DNA from: Mycobacterium sp. DL592
GTDB taxonomy: Bacteria; Actinomycetota; Actinomycetes; Mycobacteriales; Mycobacteriaceae
Assembly (NCBI RefSeq): GCF_011694515.1
Contig: NZ_CP050192.1
Span: 2,787,301-2,851,300 of the forward strand
Length of the DNA: 64,000 bases
Reading direction: 5' to 3'
Part shown: one piece after another, positions 53,623 through 61,781 of the stretch
Layout: every line of letters starts with the position of its first letter
How positions within the stretch are numbered: the stretch's first letter is position 1
The notes under the pieces: model-generated
The model's input: the letters and a program-made list of their open reading frames with translations, nothing else
The model's database searches: none
What the model was told of the DNA's origin: nothing
Position numbers and translations under genes: made by a program

Positions 53623-54049
53623 TCTCGTATTCCTCGTCGCTGAGCAGTCCGAGTTGATGGGCGGTGCTCACCTGCGTCCAGGTTCCGGGTATGGATCCCT
53701 CATGGGGATAGGGCGCGGCCTGGGTGAAGGTGTAATCAAGACCGCGAAGCTGTTTCAACAGCTTGGCCCGGGGGGTCCGGTCGACGGTGGCGCGCAGGAT
53801 GATTTCTTCGGGACCCGGTGAATCCCCGAGGGCGCTGGCTCCGCGCAACAGTCGGCCCACCCGCGGCTGCGTGGTACACAACACCTCAGCGATTTCGCGT
53901 TGACTCATCCCGGACCGTTGAAGGTCGCGCGCAGCGCGCATGTCATCAATACGCAGCAAGCGTTCCTGTGCCCGGCGAACCTGTGCCTGGTGGGCGATGT
54001 CTTCAACACTGCGCTCCGCGCCGACAGTCCGTTCGATCGTTGTAGGCAT
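53588..54049 (-). CDS. HTH antitoxin partner of the zeta-like toxin
   Basis: A 153-residue protein with an N-terminal helical part and a helix-turn-helix at about residues 45-70 (RSGMSQREIAEVLCTTQPRVGRLLRGA). The C-terminal part (LRGLDYTFTQAAPYPHEGSIPGTWTQVSTAHQLGLLSDEEYESV) probably binds the toxin. It precedes the toxin and overlaps it, the usual antitoxin-first order. GGAGG lies four bases before ATG 54049 (another ATG is at 54052). It should repress its own promoter through the palindrome at 54057-54083. Confidence 0.78.
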   Translation of the reverse strand: MPTTIERTVGAERSVEDIAHQAQVRRAQERLLRIDDMRAARDLQRSGMSQREIAEVLCTTQPRVGRLLRGASALGDSPGPEEIILRATVDRTPRAKLLKQLRGLDYTFTQAAPYPHEGSIPGTWTQVSTAHQLGLLSDEEYESVSSAVQSPTA

Positions 54050-54056
54050 CATTCCT

Positions 54057-54083
54057 CCATCTGATACAGAGCGTATCAGATGG
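54057..54083. promoter_or_regulatory. Perfect palindrome upstream of the antitoxin
   Basis: CCATCTGATAC and GTATCAGATGG (11-base arms) are exact reverse complements around AGAGC. The site starts eight bases upstream of the antitoxin ATG and overlaps its ribosome-binding region. GTATC recurs at 54095. It fits an antitoxin autoregulatory operator. Confidence 0.8.
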
Positions 54084-54163
54084 TGAAACGAGCCGTATCG
54101 CGGACAGCGGTGCAGTCGATGCCCACGACATCATCACAATCGGCGACCCACCCCGCCCCTAGT

Positions 54164-54186
54164 TGTACTGCCCAGGCAGGTTGGTC
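54164..54186 (+). repeat. Left terminal inverted repeat of the insertion sequence
   Basis: 23 bases identical to the reverse complement of 55253-55275; it begins TGTACTGCCCAGG and directly follows the CCTAGT target copy. Confidence 0.93.
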
Positions 54187-54225
54187 GAAGAAGTGTGACG
54201 ACGCGCTTTAGCGGTCGTTGATTGG

Positions 54226-54288
54226 CGAAGGTCTCCTGTCGTGGAGTGGAGCTGCTACCACTTCACTGCAACGAACAGGAGACCTTCG
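54226..54288 (+). promoter_or_regulatory. Stem sequestering the transposase ribosome site
   Basis: CGAAGGTCTCCTGT (54226-54239) pairs perfectly with ACAGGAGACCTTCG (54275-54288) across a 35-base loop. The right arm contains the CAGGAG ribosome site and the first base of the GTG start. Long transcripts reading in from outside would fold and hide the start. This resembles fold-back control known from other insertion sequences. Confidence 0.7.
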
Positions 54289-55280
54289 TGGTCCACGCTA
54301 ACGCTGTTCTGACTCCTCGGGGCCGGTTGCTGCTGGCTCGCCGCGTGGTCGAGGAGGGCTGGTCCATTGCCCGAGCCGCTGAGCACTTCCACGTCTCGTG
54401 GCCGACAGCTAAACGCTGGGCATCGCGTTATATCGCGATGGGTGCGGCCGGGATGAGTGACCGGTCCAGCCGGCCTCACCACTGTCCCCATCGCACACCG
54501 CTGCCGGTAGTGCGCAAGATCGTGGAGTTGCGATGGAGGCAGCGACTCTCGCCGCTGGCGATCGCCTCGCGACTGTCGATGGCCGCCTCGACAGTTCATG
54601 CGGTACTGGTCCGGTGTCATTTGAATCGGCTGTCCCACATCGATATCCGCACCGGTGAGCCGATTCGCCGTTACGAGCATGACCGCCCGGGCGCGATGAT
54701 CCACGTGGATGTCAAGAAGCTGGGCAACATCCCCACCGGCGGTGGGTGGCGCTTCGTCGGGCGTGCCCAAGGAGGCCGGAATCGCCGCACCACGAGCGGG
54801 ACCACCCGCAACAAGCATCACCACGAACTGCTGGGATACGGCTTCGTCCACACCGTCATCGACGACTACTCGCGAGTCGCCTACGCCGAGATCCACGACG
54901 ACGAGACCGCCACCACCGCCGCCGCGGTCTTGCGTCGCGCGGTGGCCTGGTACGCCGCCAGGGGCATCACCGTCGAGCGCGTGCTCTCCGACAATGGCGG
55001 CTGCTATCGCTCGTTCGCCTGGCGTGATGCTTGTGCCGACTTGCAGATCAAACACCTCCGCACTCGCCCGTACCGCCCTCAGACCAACGGGAAGGTCGAG
55101 CGATTTCACCGCACCATGGCCAACGAGTGGGCGTTCGCACGCCACTACCGCGACGAAGGCACCCGACGATCAGCGCTACCCGGCTGGCTTCACACCTACA
55201 ATCACCACCGGCAACACTCCGCGATCGGCAAAGTCCCACCCATCACCCGATTGACCAACCTGCCTGGGCAGTACACCTAG
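54288..55280 (+). CDS. IS481-family transposase
   Basis: DDE transposase of 330 residues. It has an N-terminal helix-turn-helix (GWSIARAAEHFHVSWPTAKRWASRY) and an rve-type integrase core with the acidic residues in MIHVDVKKLG, VLSDNGGCY and TNGKVERFHRT. GTG 54288 follows CAGGAG and gives the family-typical start VHANAVLTPRGRLLLARRV. The stop TAG is not in the element: the last codons run through the right inverted repeat, and the stop is supplied by the CCTAGT target sequence. All catalytic residues are present, so it is likely active. Confidence 0.93.
   Translation: MVHANAVLTPRGRLLLARRVVEEGWSIARAAEHFHVSWPTAKRWASRYIAMGAAGMSDRSSRPHHCPHRTPLPVVRKIVELRWRQRLSPLAIASRLSMAASTVHAVLVRCHLNRLSHIDIRTGEPIRRYEHDRPGAMIHVDVKKLGNIPTGGGWRFVGRAQGGRNRRTTSGTTRNKHHHELLGYGFVHTVIDDYSRVAYAEIHDDETATTAAAVLRRAVAWYAARGITVERVLSDNGGCYRSFAWRDACADLQIKHLRTRPYRPQTNGKVERFHRTMANEWAFARHYRDEGTRRSALPGWLHTYNHHRQHSAIGKVPPITRLTNLPGQYT
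55253..55275 (-). repeat. Right terminal inverted repeat of the insertion sequence
   Basis: Perfect match to the left end on the opposite strand. It also encodes the last residues of the transposase and is followed by the second CCTAGT copy. Confidence 0.93.
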
Positions 55281-55951
55281 TCGTCCAGCTCCCCGGCAAT
55301 CCCCCGCTCCAACGCACCGCGCGTCCGATCCGGCAGCACCACCAAGCCCTCGAGTTCACCGCGCGCCAGATCATAGGCACGCTCACGCTCCTGCGGGGTG
55401 GCGCCGCCGTCGGAGGCCACCCGCAGCAGGCTCTGGGCCCGGGTCAGCCGCTGCTGGTCCTCGCGGCTGAAGTCGCTGCGCCGCCGGCGCACCGCCTCGG
55501 CTTCAGCGGCGTCGAACGCCGTCGCGTAGGCCTCGACGGCGTCCAGATACTGCCGCGCCGCTTCGGGGTCGTCGAGCAGGTCCTCGGCCTTGGCCGGCCG
55601 CAGCAGATCGGCCCGCAGCTTGGCCCGGTGAAACGCCACCGTCAGCGGCTCGCGCATGTCCGTGATCACCGGGAAGTCCAGCAGCTTGGCGGCATCGAGT
55701 TCGTAGTCCAGCCAGCGCGTGTCGGTGCGGCTGTGTTCGTCGAGCACGCGGGTGATCGTGCGCCATTGCGCTGCTTGGCTTTTCGGCTCAGAACGCGGCA
55801 GCGGCAGAGCGGGTTCATCAGCAGAACCCGGGTTCTGGCGCCGGTTGATGGCCGAGACCCCCTTGAAGGCCGCATAGATCGCACCCGCCAACGGCACCAG
55901 GATGAGCAGGAGCTCGGCCAACCGGAAGATCATCCCCACACCAGCCAGCAT
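55277..55951 (-). CDS. Membrane-anchored protein of unknown function
   Basis: A 224-residue protein with one N-terminal transmembrane segment (MIFRLAELLLILVPLAGAIYAAF) and a helical, charged soluble part rich in Ala, Asp, Glu and Arg (DAVEAYATAFDAAEAEAVRRRRSDFSREDQQRLTRAQSLL). It reads like a coiled coil. I do not recognise a family. ATG 55951 is used; 55933 is possible. Its stop codon TAG is part of the same CTAG target that supplies the transposase stop on the other strand. It diverges from the TetR-dhaA operon over the tandem operator. Confidence 0.65.
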   Translation of the reverse strand: MLAGVGMIFRLAELLLILVPLAGAIYAAFKGVSAINRRQNPGSADEPALPLPRSEPKSQAAQWRTITRVLDEHSRTDTRWLDYELDAAKLLDFPVITDMREPLTVAFHRAKLRADLLRPAKAEDLLDDPEAARQYLDAVEAYATAFDAAEAEAVRRRRSDFSREDQQRLTRAQSLLRVASDGGATPQERERAYDLARGELEGLVVLPDRTRGALERGIAGELDD

Positions 55952-55968
55952 GCCACCACGGGGTATTG

Positions 55969-56009
55969 GCATGATGCCTATCATGTGATTAGCATGATGA
56001 CCATCATGC
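55969..56009. promoter_or_regulatory. Tandem operator overlapping the TetR start
   Basis: Two copies of GCATGAT-N4-ATCATG[C/T] stand 23 bases apart (55969-55986 and 55992-56009). The second is a perfect 7-base inverted repeat and covers the start codon of the TetR gene. It lies between that gene and the divergent membrane protein gene, so the regulator probably represses both. Confidence 0.75.
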
Positions 56010-56608
56010 GAAATGCACCGTCTCGCCGCCGGCTCGGCAAGCAGCAGTCCCTCGAGCGGATTCTCGACGCCGCCGCCCGCAGGCTGCGCGAAGAGGGCAT
56101 CGAAGGAACCGCGATCGCCCCCGTCATGCACGACGCCGGACTCACCCACGGCGCCTTCTACTCCCATTTCGGCACCAAGAACGAACTCGCCGACGCCGCA
56201 TTCGCCCACGCCATCACCACCGGCCGCTCGCACTGGATCAAACCCGGGCCGAAGGAACCGTGGAACGAACGGCTCAAACGCCTCGCCCAGCGCTACCTCA
56301 CCCCGGCGCACCGCGACGACCTCGGCACCGCATGCGGCTTCGCCGCGCTCAGCTCGGATGCCGCCCGCGCCCCGGACAGCTTCCGCGCCACCTATCAACG
56401 CGAGCTGGAGATCTCCCTGGCCGCTGTCTGCGACGGCGACGAATCCGACGAACGCATGGACGACGCCATCGCGCTGGCCATCATCTGCTTCGGCGGCATC
56501 GCCCTGGCCCGAGCGCTACCCGACGACGAGTTCTCCGCGCGGGTTCTGCGGATCGCCCGAGAAACCGCGGCCACCTACGCCGACCACAACCCTCACGAAG
56601 GACGCTGA
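55994..56608 (+). CDS. TetR-family regulator, probable local regulator of dhaA
   Basis: A 204-residue TetR-type protein. The helix-turn-helix lies at about residues 18-60 ([52 protein letters not shown]); the ligand domain has [27 protein letters not shown] of the TetR_C-like class. The first ATG (55994) is inside the operator; an ATG at 56006 is also possible. Its stop overlaps the dhaA start (ATGA), so both are translated together. It is analogous in role to DhaR next to dehalogenase genes; ligand unknown. Confidence 0.9.
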   Translation: MMTIMRNAPSRRRLGKQQSLERILDAAARRLREEGIEGTAIAPVMHDAGLTHGAFYSHFGTKNELADAAFAHAITTGRSHWIKPGPKEPWNERLKRLAQRYLTPAHRDDLGTACGFAALSSDAARAPDSFRATYQRELEISLAAVCDGDESDERMDDAIALAIICFGGIALARALPDDEFSARVLRIARETAATYADHNPHEGR

Positions 56609-57498
56609 TGACCAACGCCACCCCGTACGGCCACCTGAAATACGCCGAGGTCCTCGGTAGACGCATGGCCTACATCGACGAGGGCGCCGGTGACGCGATC
56701 GTCTTCCAGCACGGCAACCCCACGTCGTCATACCTATGGCGCAACGTCATGCCCCACCTCGACGGCCTGGGCCGGCTGGTCGCCTGCGACCTGATCGGCA
56801 TGGGCAGCTCCGACAAACTCCCCGACTCAGGTCCCAGCAGCTACCACTACCGCGAGCAGCGCGACTACCTCTTCGCCCTCTGGGACGCCCTGGACCTCGG
56901 CGACAACGTGACCCTGGTTCTGCACGACTGGGGCACCGCACTGGGATTCGACTGGGCCAACCAGCATCGCGACCGCGTAGCCGGCATCGCCTTCATGGAA
57001 GGCATCGCCAAACCGATCACCTGGGCGAACTTTCCTAACCGGGTGCGTCCGGTCTTTCAGGGCTTCCGCTCCCCTGAAGGCGAGCAGATGGTCCTGACCG
57101 ACAACGTCTTCGTCGAGGACGTGCTGCCCGCCTCGATCCTGCGCCCCCTGTCCGACGAGGAGATGGAGCACTACCGCCGCCCCTTCGCCACGCCCGGCGA
57201 GGACCGCCGCCCGACACTGTCCTGGCCGCGCAACATCCCGATCGACGGGGAGCCCGCCGGCGTCGCCGCCGTGGTGAGCGACTATGCCGCATGGCTCGAA
57301 ACCAGTGATTTACCAAAGCTTTTCGTCAACGCCGAACCGGGAGCGTTGATGCGCGGCGAGATCCGCGACTACGTGCGCACCTGGCCCAACCTCACCGAGG
57401 TGACCGTGCCCGGCATCCACTTCATCCAGGAGGACAGCGCTGACGAGATCGGCGCGGCCGTCGCCCAATTCGTGCGGAGCCTGCAGCCTGCTGCTTGA
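56608..57498 (+). CDS. dhaA: Haloalkane dehalogenase
   Basis: Alpha/beta hydrolase of 296 residues that hydrolyses carbon-halogen bonds to alcohols. Catalytic residues align with LinB/Rv2579 one position earlier: nucleophile Asp107 in [10 protein letters not shown], Glu131 in FMEGIA, the base histidine in [10 protein letters not shown], and halide-binding Asn37 ([10 protein letters not shown]) and Trp108. The start ATG overlaps the TetR stop. GAAGGA is upstream. In M. tuberculosis the ortholog Rv2579 lies next to hisS, as here within 7 kb. The natural substrate in mycobacteria is not established. Confidence 0.95.
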   Translation: MTNATPYGHLKYAEVLGRRMAYIDEGAGDAIVFQHGNPTSSYLWRNVMPHLDGLGRLVACDLIGMGSSDKLPDSGPSSYHYREQRDYLFALWDALDLGDNVTLVLHDWGTALGFDWANQHRDRVAGIAFMEGIAKPITWANFPNRVRPVFQGFRSPEGEQMVLTDNVFVEDVLPASILRPLSDEEMEHYRRPFATPGEDRRPTLSWPRNIPIDGEPAGVAAVVSDYAAWLETSDLPKLFVNAEPGALMRGEIRDYVRTWPNLTEVTVPGIHFIQEDSADEIGAAVAQFVRSLQPAA

Positions 57499-57507
57499 CT
57501 TGCCGTC

Positions 57508-57849
57508 ATGCCGCAGACCGAACTGCTCTTCTCCTACGGGACGCTGCGCCAGCGCGAGGTTCAGCTGGCCACCTTCGGCCGCGAACTCGACGGCGAGCTC
57601 GACGCCATCGCCGGATACGACCTGGACTACGTGACGATCACCGACCCGCACGTCATCGCCACCAGCGGCAGCGACCGCCACCCGATCCTCAAACCCGCAG
57701 GCGGCGATGCCGCCGTGGAGGGCACCGTCTTCGCGATCACGCCAGCCGAACTGGCGGCCGCCGACGACTACGAGGTCGACGACTATGCCCGCGTGGCCGT
57801 TCCGCTGCGATCGGGCCGGACCGCGTGGGTGTACGTCTTCGCCGGTTAG
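57508..57849 (+). CDS. Gamma-glutamylcyclotransferase-fold (AIG2-like) protein
   Basis: A 113-residue protein with the GGCT fold: LLFSYGTLRQREVQLATFGRELDGELDAIAGYDLDYV at the N-terminus (the YGTL substrate-binding motif), VEGTVFAITPAELAAADDYEVDDYARVAVPLRSG later, including the likely catalytic glutamate. Such enzymes cyclise gamma-glutamyl amines to 5-oxoproline. It starts nine bases after dhaA and ends four bases into the convergent secreted-protein gene. Its exact substrate is unknown. Confidence 0.88.
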   Translation: MPQTELLFSYGTLRQREVQLATFGRELDGELDAIAGYDLDYVTITDPHVIATSGSDRHPILKPAGGDAAVEGTVFAITPAELAAADDYEVDDYARVAVPLRSGRTAWVYVFAG

Positions 57850-58274
57850 GACGTCCAGCGCGACAGGTAGCACTGCGGGCTGTACGGCGCGTCCTGCGCG
57901 ACGGCCACCTGGCCGTCGACAGTGACCTCGCAGTGCGCGTTCGGCGCCGCCTGGCCACCATGGGTGGTACTGCTCACCTGCAGGAACGCCCATTGCGGAT
58001 CAGCGAGCGTGGTGGTGAAGACCCACGGCGCGTCCGGCGACACGCTGATCGTCTCGCGCTTCATGAAGGGGTCGGAATTGGCGTTGAACGCGTCCTTGCT
58101 CGGCGGCTGCGCGGTCAGATAGGTGATGGTGAAGTCGTACGTACCGCCCGTGGCGAGCGTGTAGGTCACCTGGTGCCCGGCCGCCGGATCGGCGGCAGCA
58201 ACCGCCCCAGTGCCGGCAACACCGGCAGCCGCCAACACCAGCGCCGCACCAACCCTTGCTGTCACTGTTCGCAT
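57846..58274 (-). CDS. Secreted MmpS-family-like protein
   Basis: A 142-residue protein with a signal peptide (MRTVTARVGAALVLAAAGVAGTGAVAAADP, cleavage after AAA) and a mature part resembling the MmpS C-terminal beta domain: VTYTLATGGTYDFTITYLTAQPPSKDAF, PWVFTTTLADPQWAFLQVSS and CEVTVDGQVAVAQDAPYSPQCYL, with two cysteines likely forming a disulfide. Unlike real MmpS proteins it has no N-terminal transmembrane anchor. Upstream ATGs at 58292 and 58283 are possible starts. Function unknown, possibly at the cell envelope. Confidence 0.8.
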   Translation of the reverse strand: MRTVTARVGAALVLAAAGVAGTGAVAAADPAAGHQVTYTLATGGTYDFTITYLTAQPPSKDAFNANSDPFMKRETISVSPDAPWVFTTTLADPQWAFLQVSSTTHGGQAAPNAHCEVTVDGQVAVAQDAPYSPQCYLSRWTS

Positions 58275-58422
58275 ATCGGCCATATCGGCCACCGTACCGA
58301 GCCCGTTACGCGATGCGCCGCCCGGATCGGCCCAGCGAAGTAGCTAGCACGTTAATGCATTCGTCACATACAGACATTTCACAGAAACGTCGGCGCTCTA
58401 ACGTCCGGTGTCTACATCGCTG

Positions 58423-58456
58423 TGGGTCCCGTCGGCTTCGTTGCTGCCGGGACCCA
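58423..58456 (+). promoter_or_regulatory. Leader hairpin upstream of the urt operon
   Basis: TGGGTCCCG (58423-58431) and CGGGACCCA (58448-58456) are exact reverse complements around a 16-base loop with a further CGGC/GCTG-like pairing. It lies 32 bases before the urtA start, within its 5' leader. It may be an attenuator or a regulatory RNA structure. No known riboswitch consensus was recognised. Confidence 0.5.
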
Positions 58457-58488
58457 ATGATTGTCACTGGCAATAGGAAAGGGCATCC

Positions 58489-59751
58489 ATGCACCTTCGA
58501 CGTTCCGTGGTGAACCGATCGGCACTGGCCGCAGGAAGTGTCGTATTCGCGGCAAGCCTGGTGTTGTCCGGCTGCGGCAGCAAGGCCAGTGAGACCGATT
58601 CAGCAAAGTCGGAATCGTGCGTGGACACCTCAGGTTCCAGCATCAAGGTGGGCTCGTTGAACTCGCTGTCGGGAACGATGGCGATCTCCGAGGTCACCGT
58701 ACGGGACTCGATCAAACTCGCCGTCGACGAGATCAACGCCAAGGGCGGCGTTCTGGGCAAACAGATCACGATCGTGGGCGAAGACGGCGCCTCTGACCCG
58801 GCCGTTTTCGCCCAGAAGGCCGAAAAGCTGATCAAGGACGACTGTGTGGCCGCGGTGTTCGGCGGCTGGACCTCCTCGAGCCGCAAAGCCATGCTGCCGG
58901 TCTTCGAGAGCAACAATTCGCTGCTCTACTACCCGGTGCAGTACGAGGGCCTGGAATCCTCCAAGAACATCTTCTACACCGGCGCCACCACCAATCAGCA
59001 GATCGTGCCAGCGCTGGACTATCTCAAGGAGAAGGGCGTCAAGTCGCTCTACCTGGTGGGTAGTGACTACGTGTTCCCGCAGACCGCCAACCGCATCATC
59101 AAGGCGTACGCGGCGGCCAACGGCATCGAGATCAAGGGCGAGGACTACACCCCACTGGGCTCCACCGACTTCTCGACGATCGTCAACAAGGTCCGCGCGT
59201 CCAACGCCGGAGCGGTGTTCAACACCCTCAACGGCGACTCCAATGTCGCGTTCTTCAAGGAGTACACCAACGCCGGACTGACCGCCCAGAAGATGCCGGT
59301 GGTCTCGGTGTCGATCGCCGAGGAAGAAGTCCAAGGCATCGGCGCACAGAACATCGAAGGCCAGTTGACGGCGTGGAACTACTACCAGACCCTCGACAAC
59401 CCGGTGAACAAGGCCTTCGTCGCGGCATTCAAGGCCAAGTACGGCGCCAACCGGGTGACCTCTGACCCGATGGAGGCCGCCTACGTGTCGGTCTACCTGT
59501 GGAAGAACACCGTCGAGAAGGCAAAGTCCTTTGACGTCAAGGCAATCCAGGACAACTGCGCCGGGGTCACCTTCGACGCCCCCGAGGGTCTGGTCACCAT
59601 CGACGGCGAGAACCACCACATCACCAAGACCGCCCGCATCGGCGAGATCCACCCGGACGGCCTGATCTACACCATCTGGTCCTCCCCCGGCCCGATCACG
59701 CCGGATCCCTACCTGAAGTCCTACCCGTGGGCCAAGGGTCTGTCGGGCTAG
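58489..59751 (+). CDS. urtA: Urea-type ABC transporter substrate-binding lipoprotein
   Basis: Receptor of the hydrophobic-amino-acid/urea importer class, 420 residues. The signal ends in the lipobox LSGC ([12 protein letters not shown]). The mature part has [36 protein letters not shown] and [59 protein letters not shown], typical of UrtA/amide binding proteins and different from LivK. It leads five genes in the order A-B-C-D-E. No urease or amidase gene is in the window. Confidence 0.92.
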   Translation: MHLRRSVVNRSALAAGSVVFAASLVLSGCGSKASETDSAKSESCVDTSGSSIKVGSLNSLSGTMAISEVTVRDSIKLAVDEINAKGGVLGKQITIVGEDGASDPAVFAQKAEKLIKDDCVAAVFGGWTSSSRKAMLPVFESNNSLLYYPVQYEGLESSKNIFYTGATTNQQIVPALDYLKEKGVKSLYLVGSDYVFPQTANRIIKAYAAANGIEIKGEDYTPLGSTDFSTIVNKVRASNAGAVFNTLNGDSNVAFFKEYTNAGLTAQKMPVVSVSIAEEEVQGIGAQNIEGQLTAWNYYQTLDNPVNKAFVAAFKAKYGANRVTSDPMEAAYVSVYLWKNTVEKAKSFDVKAIQDNCAGVTFDAPEGLVTIDGENHHITKTARIGEIHPDGLIYTIWSSPGPITPDPYLKSYPWAKGLSG

Positions 59752-59787
59752 ACAGGGGCGAGTGGAGCGACGGGGAAATAACACAGC

Positions 59788-60672
59788 ATGGATGTCCTTG
59801 TCGGACAGCTGGCGACGGGATTGAGCCTCGGCTCGATCCTGTTGCTGGCTGCACTGGGACTCTCACTGACCTTCGGTCAGATGGGCGTCATCAACATGGC
59901 GCACGGCGAATTCATCATGGTCGGCTGCTACACCGCGTACGTGGTGCAGAAGGTGATCTCGAATGCCGGTGCCTCCCTGCTCGTTTCGCTGGTCGTCGGG
60001 TTCGTGGTCGGCGGACTGCTCGGCGTGCTGCTGGAGGTCACGCTGATCCAGCGGATGTATGACCGTCCACTGGACACGCTGCTGGTGACCTTCGGTGTCG
60101 GGCTGATCCTGCAACAGGCCGCCCGCAGCATCTTCGGTGCCCCGGCGGTGAACGTGACCGCGCCGTCCTGGCTGTCCGGCGGTGTCGAAATCCTCGGCGC
60201 CGTGGTGCCCAAAACCCGCATCTTTATTCTGCTGCTGGCCGTCGTCGCGGTCGTGACGCTGACGCTGCTGATGAAGACCAGCCCACTGGGCAGGCGGATC
60301 CGGGCGGTGGTGCAGAACCGCGACCTGGCCGAAACCAGCGGCATCTCCAGCCGCAAGACCGACATCACCACCTTCTTCATCGGGTCGGGTCTGGCCAGCG
60401 TGGCCGGCGTGGCGCTGACGCTGATCGGCTCCACCAGTTCGACCATCGGGCAGAGCTATCTGATCGACGCGTTCCTGGTAGTCGTGGTCGGCGGGCTCGG
60501 CCAGATCAAGGGCACCGTCATCGCCGCGTTCGCATTGGGGCTGCTGAACTCGTTCATCGAGTACAGCACCACCGCGTCGCTGGCCAAGGTGATCGTGTTC
60601 GTGATCATCGTGATCTTCCTGCAGGTCCGCCCGCAGGGCTTGTTCACGGTCCGGACGAGGAGTCTCGTATGA
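59788..60672 (+). CDS. urtB: Urea-type ABC transporter permease UrtB
   Basis: Membrane permease of 294 residues, LivH-like: LVGQLATGLSLGSILLLAALGLSLTFGQMGVINMAHGEFIMVGCYTAYVV at the N-terminus, RRIRAVVQNRDLAETSGISSRKTDITTF as the coupling loop, and about eight hydrophobic segments. Shorter than proteobacterial UrtB, which has an extra extracellular domain. Its stop overlaps the urtC start (ATGA). Confidence 0.92.
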   Translation: MDVLVGQLATGLSLGSILLLAALGLSLTFGQMGVINMAHGEFIMVGCYTAYVVQKVISNAGASLLVSLVVGFVVGGLLGVLLEVTLIQRMYDRPLDTLLVTFGVGLILQQAARSIFGAPAVNVTAPSWLSGGVEILGAVVPKTRIFILLLAVVAVVTLTLLMKTSPLGRRIRAVVQNRDLAETSGISSRKTDITTFFIGSGLASVAGVALTLIGSTSSTIGQSYLIDAFLVVVVGGLGQIKGTVIAAFALGLLNSFIEYSTTASLAKVIVFVIIVIFLQVRPQGLFTVRTRSLV

Positions 60673-61781
60673 CCCGAGCCGTTATCGGACGCTGGCAGAC
60701 CTGGGCCGGTTTCGCCGTCGCCGCCGCCGTGCTGTTCGGCCTGGCACCCGCGGTGCTCAGCAGCTTCCGGCTCGGCCTGCTGGGCCAGTACCTGTGCTTT
60801 GCCATCGTGGCGGCCGGCATAGGGCTGGCCTGGGGCCGCGGCGGCATGCTCACCCTCGGCCAGGGCGTGTTCTTCGGCCTGGGCGCGTACATGATGGGTA
60901 TGCACCTCAAGATCGCCGACGCCGAGATTCGCAAACAGGCGGTGCCCGACTTCATGCAGATCGCGGGAATCCCTGCGCTGCCGTCGTATTGGGAACCGTT
61001 CTCCTCGGCGGCGTTCACGTTGTTCGCCATCGTGGTGATCCCCACCGCGATCGCCGCGCTGCTGGGTCTCGGTGTGTTCAAGCGGCGGGTCAAGGGCGCC
61101 TACTTCGCGATCCTGTCCCAGGCGTTGGCCGCCGCGCTGGCGATCCTGCTCGTCGGGCAGTCCACCCTCGGTGGCAGCAACGGGCTCAACGGTTTTCGCA
61201 CCTTCTTCGGGTTCAAGCTGTCCGACCCGGTGAACCGACAGATGCTGTACTTCATCGCGGCGGGCACCCTGCTGGTGGTGGTCGCGGTGGTCCGGCAATT
61301 GATGCACAGCCGCTACGGCGAACTGCTGGTCGCCGTGCGCGACGGTGAAGAACGGGTCCGGTTCCTGGGCTATGACCCGGCCAATATCAAGGTGGTGGCC
61401 TACACCCTGGCGGCGCTGTTCGCCAGCATCGCCGGTGCGCTGTTCGCCCCGATCATCGGGTTCATCACCCCGGCTCAGGTCGGCGTGGTGCCCTCGATCG
61501 CGTTCCTGATCGGGGTGGCGATCGGCGGGCGGACCACACTGCTCGGCCCGATCCTGGGCGCCGTCGGAGTGGTGTGGGCGCAAACCGCGTTCTCCGAACG
61601 CTTTCCGTCGGGCTGGACCTACGCCCAGGGCCTGCTGTTCATCGTCGTCGTCGGGTTCTTCCCGGCCGGCCTGGCCGGGATCGGGACGCTGCTGCGCCGA
61701 CGCCGCCGCAAGGCCGAGCCGCCCGCGGCACCCGACCCGGGTCCGCTCGACGAAGCCGAGAAGGTCGGAGCCGCATCATGA
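60669..61781 (+). CDS. urtC: Urea-type ABC transporter permease UrtC
   Basis: Second permease, 370 residues, LivM-like with AAGIGLAWGRGGMLTLGQGVFFGLGAYMMGMHL and the loop ELLVAVRDGEERVRFLGYDPANIKVVAYTLAALFASIAGALFAP. The tail RRRRKAEPPAAPDPGP is charged and cytoplasmic. Its stop overlaps the urtD start. An insertion after the second helix (IADAEIRKQAVPDFMQIAGIPALPSYWEPF) is typical of UrtC. Confidence 0.92.
   Translation: MTRAVIGRWQTWAGFAVAAAVLFGLAPAVLSSFRLGLLGQYLCFAIVAAGIGLAWGRGGMLTLGQGVFFGLGAYMMGMHLKIADAEIRKQAVPDFMQIAGIPALPSYWEPFSSAAFTLFAIVVIPTAIAALLGLGVFKRRVKGAYFAILSQALAAALAILLVGQSTLGGSNGLNGFRTFFGFKLSDPVNRQMLYFIAAGTLLVVVAVVRQLMHSRYGELLVAVRDGEERVRFLGYDPANIKVVAYTLAALFASIAGALFAPIIGFITPAQVGVVPSIAFLIGVAIGGRTTLLGPILGAVGVVWAQTAFSERFPSGWTYAQGLLFIVVVGFFPAGLAGIGTLLRRRRRKAEPPAAPDPGPLDEAEKVGAAS

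Larger units (their letters stand above)
54164..55275 (+). mobile_element. Intact IS481-family insertion sequence, 1112 bases
   Basis: The element has 23-base perfect terminal inverted repeats (54164-54186 and 55253-55275) starting TGTACTGCCC. It is flanked on both sides by the 6-base direct repeat CCTAGT (54158-54163 and 55276-55281). The target form NCTAGN is the one used by IS481. One full transposase gene lies inside. The insertion is between the antitoxin promoter and the 3' end of a membrane protein gene, leaving the stop codon of that gene intact. Intact ends and duplications suggest recent insertion. Confidence 0.93.

Noticed and set aside
58423..58456. A guanidine (ykkC-type) riboswitch before the urt genes
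   Set aside because: Only a simple hairpin is present; the conserved sequence blocks of that riboswitch were not found.
58489..59751. Branched-chain amino acid receptor (LivK) instead of UrtA
   Set aside because: The segments around [14 protein letters not shown] and [10 protein letters not shown], and the five-gene order with the ATPase variants, fit the urea/amide class better.
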